A stretch of 11,612 nt of DNA. It comes from Clostridiales bacterium (lineage in GTDB: Bacteria; Bacillota_A; Clostridia; Christensenellales; Aristaeellaceae). The stretch covers positions 1-11,612 of the forward strand of contig JAAYZL010000141.1 of assembly GCA_012514855.1 (NCBI GenBank). Direction: 5' to 3'. Below the pieces are notes generated by a model. That model had not been told where the DNA came from, made no database searches, and was given only the letters and a program-made list of their open reading frames with translations. Position 1 is the stretch's first letter. Each line of letters begins with the position of its first letter. Positions 1 through 4,720 of the stretch are shown in pieces. The translations under genes and the position numbers were made by a program.

Positions 1-192
1 CGCGTGCGGCTGATGATGGTCAGGGACGGCGAGGAGGCCGAGGAGGTCATCGGCGAGCACGAGGCCATGATCGACGCGTTTTCCGCCGGCGACGGGGCGC
101 TCGCGATCGCGCGGACGGATAAGCATCTCAGAAAGATCATATTGCAGGAGAATCGGCTCAGAAACCGGTATCCCGACTTCTTCGAAGCCTAA
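1..192 (+). CDS. C-terminal fragment of a probable GntR-family (FCD domain) transcriptional regulator
   Basis: The frame is open from base 1 to a TAA at 190-192, so this is the last 63 residues of a gene that starts outside the window. The segment GEHEAMIDAFSAGD followed by a conserved-looking KHLRKI matches the end of FCD ligand-binding domains in FadR-type GntR regulators, where an EH..I..A...GD motif precedes a final helix with a metal- or ligand-binding histidine. The tail is charged and ends PDFFEA. In this family the N-terminal winged helix binds DNA and the FCD domain senses a small metabolite, but neither the DNA-binding half nor the ligand can be seen here. It converges on the gene at 223-486 and shares a terminator with it. 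The call rests on one short motif, so another helical protein is possible. Confidence 0.6.
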   Translation, partial: RVRLMMVRDGEEAEEVIGEHEAMIDAFSAGDGALAIARTDKHLRKIILQENRLRNRYPDFFEA

Positions 193-224
193 AACCAAGA
201 CCCCCTCGCGGGGGTCTTGGTTTT
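191..224. terminator. Bidirectional intrinsic terminator
   Basis: A perfect 15-bp stem (AAAACCAAGACCCCC, 191-205, pairing with 210-224) closes on a TCGC tetraloop. It carries a T-run on its 3' side in either direction because the arms begin with AAAA and end with TTTT. It sits directly between the TAA of the plus-strand gene (190-192) and the TAA of the minus-strand mini-NrdD gene (223-225), so it can end both convergent transcripts. Confidence 0.93.
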
Positions 225-486
225 AGGCGTGCTTGACGCGGTCGCGTTCTTCCGCTCGCTTTGCGTCGTTCCAGCGGTCGGTGGTTCCCACGAGATACCC
301 GGTGATCCTCCGGATGCGCTCAAAGTCGACCGGAACCCATTCGAACACCTCGCGCGCGCTTTCGGCGTCCGCGCGGTAGAACTCCGCGCGCCTGACCTTC
401 CTGCCGCGCCCCTTTTCGACCTCGGCGATCTCGGAGAGGATGAACTCACCCGGCAGATTGTCCGGGTTATGGATTTCGACGTTCAC
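223..486 (-). CDS. Mini-NrdD: small protein resembling the glycyl-radical C-terminus of anaerobic ribonucleotide reductase
   Basis: This 87-residue protein has a C-terminal third with the signature of class III ribonucleotide reductase C-termini: RITGYLVG (residues 60-67), then a DRWNDAK segment (70-76) and RDRVKH at the end. E. coli NrdD has RVCGYLG...FNAGK...RRVKH there, and the G of RVCG is the radical glycine; Gly63 aligns with it. No catalytic barrel, no ATP cone and no cysteine is present, so it cannot be a reductase by itself or bind the usual NrdD zinc. Residues 1-55 (PGEFILSEIAEVEKGRG) are not recognised. The start is GTG at 486, with AGGGGG nine bases upstream. It may be a spare radical domain, by analogy with YfiD/GrcA for pyruvate formate-lyase, or a regulatory NrdD-like protein. 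Similar short Clostridia proteins are commonly labelled anaerobic RNR. The family resemblance is fairly sure; the function is not. Confidence 0.75.
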   Translation of the reverse strand: MNVEIHNPDNLPGEFILSEIAEVEKGRGRKVRRAEFYRADAESAREVFEWVPVDFERIRRITGYLVGTTDRWNDAKRAEERDRVKHA

Positions 487-520
487 GGAAAACAGCCCCC
501 TTCGTATTCCCTATGGCCGT

Positions 521-526
521 ATTGTA
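521..526 (-). promoter_or_regulatory. Candidate -10 element for the mini-NrdD gene
   Basis: Reading on the minus strand, TACAAT (five of six matches to TATAAT) lies about 35 bases upstream of the GTG start and predicts a transcript start near 514. The -35 region is poor: the hexamer at 17-bp spacing is CAGAGT. That is typical of promoters needing an activator. See the palindrome at 548-563. Confidence 0.45.
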
Positions 527-547
527 CCGCGCGGACACCGAAAACTC

Positions 548-563
548 TGTTGCAAATGCATCA
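548..563. promoter_or_regulatory. Candidate Crp/Fnr-type operator, centred near -41.5 of the mini-NrdD promoter
   Basis: TGTTGCA-AA-TGCATCA is a dyad with six of seven arm positions matching. Its centre (555.5) is 41.5 bases upstream of the start site predicted from the TACAAT box, the classic position for a class II Crp/Fnr activator. A Crp/Fnr-family gene ends inside the site (its TGA is 561-563). The sequence is not a textbook Fnr or Crp consensus, so the binding protein is a guess. Confidence 0.35.
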
Positions 564-1217
564 TTCCCCAATTTTTTCCGGCAGCAGCGTGACCCTCCGG
601 CGCTCGACTTTGACGACGCCGTCCTTCTTCATCTTCCCGAGCTCGCGCGTCATGGCGCTGCGGTCCGTCGAGAGGTAGTCCGCGAGGCTCGACATCGAGA
701 ACGGCAGCTCGAACGCGCGAGAGCCCGCCTCGGCCGCGAGCACGCGGAAGTAGCGCAGCAGCTTTTCGCGGATGCTGCGGCTTGCGAGCACCTCGACGCG
801 CGAGCCGAGCTGGTTCGCCTTTTCGGCGACGATGCGCAGCATGTTCTCGACGAGCGCGCTGTGGTGACGGCACGCGTTCGGGCAGCGCTTCGTCAGGTGC
901 TCGAAGTCGAGAAACAGCACCTTGGCCGCCGTCTCCGCGTGCACGGCGACGCTCGCGCGCGGGCCGAAGGCGAGCGTCTCGCCGAATACGCTCCCCGCGC
1001 CGAGGTGCTCGAGGATCGTGTTCCGGCCGTCGTACTCCGGCCGCGAGAGCACGACCGTCCCCTCGAGCACGAGCCCGATCGACGCCGCCGTTCCTGCGTG
1101 GCACGCGATCCGCCGCCCGGGCGGGAACGCGACCTCGCGCAGCTGCAGGCAGGCCGAGAGCTTCTCAATGTTCTCCGGGGCAATGTCCCGAAACAGCTCC
1201 GTCTCGGTCAGCCGCAC
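561..1217 (-). CDS. Crp/Fnr-family transcriptional regulator
   Basis: At 218 residues this is full length for the family. Residues 8-110 form the cyclic-nucleotide-binding-type beta barrel (LFRDIAPENIEKL start; GAGSVFGET at 73-81). A dimerisation helix follows (about 118-140), then a C-terminal winged helix whose recognition helix is near 184-197 (TDRSAMTRELGKMKKDG). Cysteines are at 23, 39, 112 and 116, the last two in the RCPNAC motif common in Clostridia members. They are not in the N-terminal cluster of E. coli Fnr, so an iron-sulfur sensor is possible but unproven. The GTG start at 1217 has GGAGGGGAGGGG just upstream, and the N-terminus needs this start, so the gene overlaps the preceding DUF134 gene by 53 bases. 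It is the fourth gene of the NifX-like cluster; probable targets are its own cluster and the mini-NrdD gene downstream. The ligand is unknown. Confidence 0.9.
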   Translation of the reverse strand: MRLTETELFRDIAPENIEKLSACLQLREVAFPPGRRIACHAGTAASIGLVLEGTVVLSRPEYDGRNTILEHLGAGSVFGETLAFGPRASVAVHAETAAKVLFLDFEHLTKRCPNACRHHSALVENMLRIVAEKANQLGSRVEVLASRSIREKLLRYFRVLAAEAGSRAFELPFSMSSLADYLSTDRSAMTRELGKMKKDGVVKVERRRVTLLPEKIGE

Positions 1218-1557
1218 AGCGCTCCCCTCCCCTCCTGCACCGCCCGCAGCCGCAGGAGCCGTCGCCGCGCGTGCACAGCTCGAAATCGCCGCCCCGAATG
1301 AGCAGCGTCCGGCCGTTCACGAGCGCGTCGGCGATCTTCCGGCGCGCGCGCATGTAGATGCCCGTCACCGTCGTCCGCGCGATCCCCATCCGCTCGGCGC
1401 AGTCCTCCTGCAAAAGCCCCTCGTGGTCGATCAGCCGGACGGCCTCGAACTCGTCGATCTGCAGGACGACCGGCTCCGCTCCGCCCCCGCCCGCGGGCTC
1501 AAACCGGTCGCAGCGCGGATGGCCGCACACGCGCCGGCACTTTCTCGGTCTCGGCAT
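1165..1557 (-). CDS. DUF134 family protein (HTH protein of the NifX-like cluster)
   Basis: The N-terminus MPRPRKCRRVCGHPRC and the central segment from about residue 34 (IDEFEAVRLIDHEGL...CAERMGIARTTV) are the hallmarks of DUF134 proteins. These carry a sigma-factor-like helix-turn-helix (about 48-75) and are presumed DNA-binding. A cysteine-rich tail follows (C95, C102, C104, C107, C114, C126), which with C7, C11 and C16 suggests bound metal. DUF134 genes are very often beside NifX-like COG1433 genes, as here, so the two probably act together. ATG at 1557 is two bases after the acetyltransferase stop, with GGAGGAT inside the end of that gene, implying translational coupling. The last 17 residues are encoded in the overlap with the Crp/Fnr gene. 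The biochemical role is not established. Confidence 0.9.
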   Translation of the reverse strand: MPRPRKCRRVCGHPRCDRFEPAGGGGAEPVVLQIDEFEAVRLIDHEGLLQEDCAERMGIARTTVTGIYMRARRKIADALVNGRTLLIRGGDFELCTRGDGSCGCGRCRRGGERCAADRDGAVSGHCPGEH

Positions 1558-1559
1558 TC

Positions 1560-2186
1560 TCAGTTATCCTCCGGTTCGTGGAGCATGCACCAGAAAGCAA
1601 GGCTGTGTTCCGACAGGCCCTCCGTTCCGATCCGCTTAAAGCCCCGTTTTTCATAATAGGGGACGTTCGCCTCCCTGTGCGTCTCGAGGTAGACGGGCAG
1701 CTTCTCCCCGTCGGTTTTTTGGAGAAAAACCTCGAGCAGCGCCGTCCCGACCCCTCCCCCCTGCTTCGACGGATCGACGGCCAGCCCCCAAAGGTAGTAA
1801 TGCGGCCGCCCGGCCAGCAGCCTCTCCTGCGCATGGGCGAGGCGCTCGCCGTCGGCGCGCATGTCGGCGAGCGATCGATACCGCCGCAGCCCGACTTTCA
1901 AGGACGCCGCCAGCATCCCGCCCCTGACGTAGTCCCAGTCCGACATGCGCGTATGGCCCGGCGGCAAAAAGAACAGCACGCCCGCGGCGTCCGCCGTCGC
2001 CCAGACGCCGCCGAAAATCTGCGCGCAGTGCAGGATGCGCTCCATATACCGGGGCAGCACCCGCGCCCGCAGCGCCGGGTCGGGAAAGTAGTGGCGAAAC
2101 GACGGGTAGTCGTAAAACGCGGCGGCGACCGCCTGCGCGGCCCGCTTCCGCAGTTCCGGTTTCAGCGCCATGGGTTCCATCGCCAT
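1560..2186 (-). CDS. GNAT-family N-acetyltransferase
   Basis: This 208-residue protein has the acetyl-CoA-binding motif A of GNAT enzymes: LAVDPSKQGGGVGTALLE (135-152), with the Q-x-x-G-x-G pyrophosphate loop at 142-147. Next comes a beta strand PVYLETH (164-170) and the motif B region NVPYYEKRGFKRIG (174-187). The N-terminal half (DYPSFRHYFPD, PRYMERIL) resembles the lineage of GNATs related to puromycin/toxin acetyltransferase-like proteins. The acceptor cannot be read from sequence; small molecules or protein N-termini are possible. ATG at 2186 and ATG at 2180 both lie next to an AAGGAAAGGGG purine run, so the true start may be two codons in. It lies between the NifX-like and DUF134 genes, 45 bases after the former and 2 before the latter, so it is co-transcribed with them. 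Confidence 0.88.
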   Translation of the reverse strand: MAMEPMALKPELRKRAAQAVAAAFYDYPSFRHYFPDPALRARVLPRYMERILHCAQIFGGVWATADAAGVLFFLPPGHTRMSDWDYVRGGMLAASLKVGLRRYRSLADMRADGERLAHAQERLLAGRPHYYLWGLAVDPSKQGGGVGTALLEVFLQKTDGEKLPVYLETHREANVPYYEKRGFKRIGTEGLSEHSLAFWCMLHEPEDN

Positions 2187-2231
2187 CCCCTTTCCTTTCG
2201 CTCGCGAGGGCCGCAGGCGTTCGCGCTCCCC

Positions 2232-2678
2232 CTATCCGTGCGACCCGCAATGGCCGTGGCCGCACGATCCGCCGTGGTGCTCGTGGCCGTGATGCTCGTG
2301 GCCGCACGATCCGCCGTGGTGCTCGTGGCCGTGGTGCTCGTGGCCGCTGTGGTCGCAGGTGGCCGCGTCCTTTGCGACGAGCGTGCCGTCGAGCAGCGCG
2401 CGCACCGCCTCGTCCGCGTCTCCCGAGGCGCCCGCGTACAGCTCGATTCCCGCATCCTTGAGCGCCCTTCGCGCGCCCTCGCCGATGCCGCCGCAGATCA
2501 GCTTTTTGACCTCGATCTTCTTCAGAATGTCCGCCAGCGCGCCGTGGCCGCTGCCGTCCGTGTTGACGACGGTCGCCAATTTGACCTCCCCGTCCTCTAC
2601 GTCGTAGACCTTGAAGCGCTCCGTGTGCCCGAAATGCTGGAAGATGTCCCCGTCCCGATACGTCGCCGCGATTCGCAT
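2232..2678 (-). CDS. NifX/NifB-like (COG1433, dinitrogenase FeMo-cofactor biosynthesis family) protein with His-rich tail
   Basis: Residues 1-100 of 148 are a single NifX/NafY-type domain: MRIAATYRDGDIFQHFGHTERF at the start, then VVNTDGSGHGALADILKK and LICGGIGEGARRAL (about 70-83). Stand-alone members occur widely in anaerobes that do not fix nitrogen and are thought to carry or sense metal or iron-sulfur cofactors. No nif genes are in view. Residues 108-148 hold 16 histidines and 4 cysteines, built on a 14-residue unit (GHEHHGHEHHGGSC) present twice at 112-139 plus a degenerate end. Such tails in other families bind Ni, Zn or Cu. ATG at 2678 is chosen over ATG at 2702 because GGAGGG sits 7-8 bases before it. 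It is the first gene of the cluster, with a strong promoter at 2720-2748. Confidence 0.9.
   Translation of the reverse strand: MRIAATYRDGDIFQHFGHTERFKVYDVEDGEVKLATVVNTDGSGHGALADILKKIEVKKLICGGIGEGARRALKDAGIELYAGASGDADEAVRALLDGTLVAKDAATCDHSGHEHHGHEHHGGSCGHEHHGHEHHGGSCGHGHCGSHG
2262..2345 (-). repeat. 42-bp tandem repeat, two copies, coding the His-rich tail
   Basis: Copies at 2304-2345 and 2262-2303 are in frame and encode the same 14 residues. They differ at one base, a synonymous His codon change, which points to a recent duplication. Within each copy there is also a shorter GHEHH sub-repeat. Confidence 0.92.
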
Positions 2679-2692
2679 GTGTTCGCCCTCCT

Positions 2693-2751
2693 TTATTGAC
2701 ATAAGTCATTTACTCCGTCAGCATAGCACGGTTTCTGCCATATGTCAATAA
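2693..2751. promoter_or_regulatory. 11-bp inverted repeat flanking the NifX-like promoter (candidate operator pair)
   Basis: TTATTGACATA at 2693-2703 and its exact complement TATGTCAATAA at 2741-2751 are 37 bp apart. One arm covers the -35 box. The other is part of TTGACATAAGTCAT (2696-2709), an imperfect Fnr-like dyad (TTGAC-N4-GTCAT) at about +5 to +18. The upstream arm is not transcribed, so an RNA hairpin is excluded and a DNA-level operator is the likelier reading. A regulator encoded in the cluster (Crp/Fnr or DUF134) is the obvious candidate, untested. Confidence 0.4.
2720..2748 (-). promoter_or_regulatory. Sigma-A-type promoter of the NifX-like cluster
   Basis: On the minus strand a perfect TTGACA (2743-2748) and TATGCT (2720-2725) are separated by 17 bp, predicting a start near 2713 and a leader of about 35 bases before the ATG at 2678. 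Confidence 0.8.
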
Positions 2752-2768
2752 CCCGCCTCAGATTTAAC

Positions 2769-2788
2769 GTCCGCGCCGCGGCTCGGAC
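2769..2788. promoter_or_regulatory. 20-bp imperfect palindrome midway between divergent promoters
   Basis: GTCCGCGCCGCGGCTCGGAC pairs at nine of ten positions. Its centre (2778.5) is about 65.5 bases upstream of the predicted NifX-like start and 66.5 upstream of the predicted rubredoxin start. That location fits a shared activator or repressor site. It has no U-run, so it is not a terminator. GC palindromes arise by chance in GC-rich DNA, so confidence is low. Confidence 0.3.
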
Positions 2789-2809
2789 AAAAAATATTTC
2801 CAAAATGCC

Positions 2810-2838
2810 GGGACATTTCACGAAAAATACGGTATAAT
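2810..2838 (+). promoter_or_regulatory. Sigma-A-type promoter of rubredoxin
   Basis: A perfect TATAAT (2833-2838) has GGGACA (four of six, 2810-2815) 17 bp upstream. The predicted start is near 2845, giving a leader of about 20 bases that contains AGGAGG (2851-2856) eight bases before the ATG. Confidence 0.8.
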
Positions 2839-2864
2839 ACTGGAAAAAAGAGGAGGATGTCACG

Positions 2865-3023
2865 ATGAAGAAGTATGTTTGCACCGTTTGCGGCTGGACC
2901 TATGACGAGGCGGAGGGCGATGCCGAACAGGGCTTCGCGCCGGGCACCACTTGGGGAGAAATTCCGGACGACTTCGTCTGCCCGGTGTGCGGCGTCGAGA
3001 AGGACATGTTCGCCGAGGAGTAG
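2865..3023 (+). CDS. Rubredoxin
   Basis: This 52-residue protein is the usual rubredoxin size and has both iron-binding knuckles: CTVCG (C6, C9) and CPVCG (C39, C42). It also has the family's aromatic core and the [14 protein letters not shown] segment (27-40). The four cysteines hold one Fe(III/II), making a one-electron carrier in the cytoplasm. In anaerobes rubredoxin commonly passes electrons to oxygen- or peroxide-reducing proteins such as rubrerythrin, superoxide reductase or flavodiiron protein; no such partner gene is adjacent. ATG at 2865 has AGGAGG at 2851-2856. The gene is monocistronic, with its own promoter and a terminator at 3044-3075, and it diverges from the NifX-like cluster. 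It was found by reading the sequence because it is short. Confidence 0.97.
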   Translation: MKKYVCTVCGWTYDEAEGDAEQGFAPGTTWGEIPDDFVCPVCGVEKDMFAEE

Positions 3024-3043
3024 CCCCATCCACAAAAACCTTT

Positions 3044-3075
3044 CGCCCCGCAGATTCGTTCTGCGGGGCGCTTTT
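3044..3075. terminator. Bidirectional terminator between rubredoxin and the amidotransferase-like gene
   Basis: An 11-bp stem (CGCCCCGCAGA, 3044-3054, with 3060-3070) and a 5-base loop are followed by CTTTT on the plus side. On the minus side it is followed by AAAGG then TTTTTG, read from 3043 down. It lies between the convergent stops at 3023 and 3079. Confidence 0.85.
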
Positions 3076-3078
3076 CCG

Positions 3079-3819
3079 TCATTTTTTCGCGAGATACCGG
3101 ATCACGTTGCACCAGAATTTCCCGTAGAACTCCCAGCGGACGAACGCCTCCGGCCCCCAGTGCGGCGCGCAGTCGCTCGCGAACGCCGCCGAGCGGCCCG
3201 CTCCGTAGTCCCACGCGGCGATGAACGCGTTTCCGTCGTGCGACGCGAGCTGCGTGCCCGGCTTCGCCTTGAGCCGATTGTAGCCCAGAAACTTCGGCCA
3301 TTTCGCCGGGATGCCGTCGAAGATCGGGTGATCCGGACGGTCGATCGTGATCTCCGCGCCCTCGGGGAGTTCGCGCCGGTCGTCGCCCGGGAATATCTCG
3401 ACCGGCAACAGGGTCTCGACCGCCGTGCCGCGGAAGAACGCGCGGCCCTCGATGCCTGAGAAGCTCATGTAGCCGCCGACCATCAGCAGCCCGCCGCCCT
3501 CGCGCACGTATTGCTCGAGCAGGTTCAACCGGTTCGGCATGATGATCGACTTCGCCATGGTGTCGTAGCAAAGCAGCAGCGAGTTCGCGCCGACGTCGCT
3601 GAGGATCACCGCGTCGTACTTATTCAGCGCCTCGATCGCGTTCGGAAATCCCTCGGGAACCATGTGCGACGGGATGTGGTCGACCTCGATTCCCCCGCCC
3701 TCCAGCGCCCCGCGCAGGCAGCCGGAGTCGTCCTGATAGCGGTTCTGCAAAAAGTAATCGACGCCCTTCATATGCGTCTCGTGGACAAAGTACGTCTCCC
3801 CGGCGAACAAAACCTTCAT
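3079..3819 (-). CDS. Glutamine amidotransferase-like protein (PF07090/DUF1355 type, class I GATase fold)
   Basis: This 246-residue cytoplasmic protein has the layout of the DUF1355 'putative glutamine amidotransferase' family: MKVLFAGETYF start, KYDAVILSDVGANSLLL (67-83), LLEQYVREGGGLLMVGGYMSFSG (100-122) and FAAWDYGAGRSAAFASDCAPHW-type C-terminal strands (about 199-221). The place where class I amidotransferases have the nucleophilic cysteine (GGCxG-like elbow) reads GGYMSFSG here, so glutaminase activity is doubtful. The family may instead be a carbohydrate- or peptide-related GATase-like fold. ATG at 3819 is chosen because GGAGG lies eight bases upstream; the frame stays open 66 bases further, but without a ribosome site. 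It has its own promoter (3853-3882) and a terminator, and is likely monocistronic. The function is unknown. Confidence 0.82.
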   Translation of the reverse strand: MKVLFAGETYFVHETHMKGVDYFLQNRYQDDSGCLRGALEGGGIEVDHIPSHMVPEGFPNAIEALNKYDAVILSDVGANSLLLCYDTMAKSIIMPNRLNLLEQYVREGGGLLMVGGYMSFSGIEGRAFFRGTAVETLLPVEIFPGDDRRELPEGAEITIDRPDHPIFDGIPAKWPKFLGYNRLKAKPGTQLASHDGNAFIAAWDYGAGRSAAFASDCAPHWGPEAFVRWEFYGKFWCNVIRYLAKK

Positions 3820-3852
3820 GCGCATGACCTCCGCGTCGTTGATCTCAAGCTG

Positions 3853-3882
3853 AGTGTAACATACCCCGCCGCGGCCTGTCAA
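3853..3882 (-). promoter_or_regulatory. Promoter of the amidotransferase-like gene
   Basis: On the minus strand a perfect TTGACA (3877-3882) and TACACT (3853-3858, four of six) are separated by 18 bp. The -35 box starts only 17 bases after the degV stop, and no terminator lies between, so operon read-through into this gene is also possible. Confidence 0.7.
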
Positions 3883-3898
3883 CATCTGGGGATTTTCG

Positions 3899-4720
3899 CT
3901 ACGCCTCGATCCACGCGACGCCGACGCAGCCGGCGCCCAGGTGCGCGCCGAGCACCGGGCCGACGCGCCGCCGCTCGATGCTCCTGTCCTCGCGCGCGAG
4001 CTGGGCGGTCAATTTCGCCGCCGCCTCGTCGGCAAGGAAGCCGTTGACGATCAAGGTTCCGGTCGCCTTTTCGCAGAAGCCGCAGAGCTTGCGCGCCTGG
4101 TCGAGCTTGCCGCGCGCGATGCCGGCGGAGACGATCGAGCCGTCCTTGAGCTCGAGCAGAGGGCGGATGTTCAACACCGTCGAAATCGACATCCTGACGT
4201 TTCCGAGCCGGCCGCTTCTTCTCAGCGGCGTCATGTCGTCGACCGAGAAGAACATCCGCACGCGGTTTTTGAGCTTGTTCAGGTACTTCGCGACGGTCCC
4301 GAGCCGGTCGCCCGCGAGGATGCGCATCCTCGCCTCGCGGACGAGCAGAAACAGCCCCGCGCAGGTCGTCAGCGAGTCGACGACCTCGATGTGCTGCCCG
4401 CCCATCTCCTTCGCCGCGAGCACGGCGTTCGCGTAGGTGCCGCTGAGTCGGGAGGAGATCGTCAGGCACAGTATCTCGTACCCGGCGCGCTTGAGCATCG
4501 TGAACGTGTTCACAAACCCGGCGAGCGTCGCCTGCGAGGTATATACCGAGTCCATGTGCTCGGCGACCTGCCTTTCGGCCGCGTCGTCGTTTTCGATGCA
4601 GCCCTCGCTGAGGCTCGCAAACCCGTCGAGCGAGTAGCTCATCGGGACGACGACGGCGCCCAGCTCCGCCGCCTCGTCGTGCGTGAGGTAGGCCGTGCTG
4701 TCGGTGACAATGGCGATCAC
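3899..4720 (-). CDS. DegV-family protein (FakB-like fatty-acid-binding protein)
   Basis: This 273-residue protein has the DegV motifs in order: IVTDSTAYL (4-12), TSQATLAGF (61-69), ISSRLSGTYANAV (88-100), VDSLTTCAGLFLLV (114-127), LRRSGRLGNVRMSISTVLNIRPLL (166-189) and GPVLGAHLGAGCVGV (254-268). DegV/FakB proteins bind one fatty acid in a deep pocket. With the kinase FakA they produce acyl-phosphate from exogenous or recycled fatty acids for lipid synthesis. The start is GTG at 4720, overlapping the accA stop as GTGA, with GGAGG nine bases upstream inside accA, so it is translationally coupled to the fatty acid operon. No fakA is in view. The family is certain; the FakB role is inferred from family and context. 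Confidence 0.92.
   Translation of the reverse strand: MIAIVTDSTAYLTHDEAAELGAVVVPMSYSLDGFASLSEGCIENDDAAERQVAEHMDSVYTSQATLAGFVNTFTMLKRAGYEILCLTISSRLSGTYANAVLAAKEMGGQHIEVVDSLTTCAGLFLLVREARMRILAGDRLGTVAKYLNKLKNRVRMFFSVDDMTPLRRSGRLGNVRMSISTVLNIRPLLELKDGSIVSAGIARGKLDQARKLCGFCEKATGTLIVNGFLADEAAAKLTAQLAREDRSIERRRVGPVLGAHLGAGCVGVAWIEA

Noticed and set aside
2679..2702. Upstream ATG at 2702 extending the NifX-like protein by eight residues
   Set aside because: The ATG at 2678 has GGAGGG at the right distance, while the extension would translate through that ribosome site. The family begins at MRIA.
1651..2709. Minus-strand 352-codon frame over the NifX-like and GNAT genes
   Set aside because: Low-complexity Arg/Gly/Ala translation, out of frame with the two genes carrying recognisable domains.
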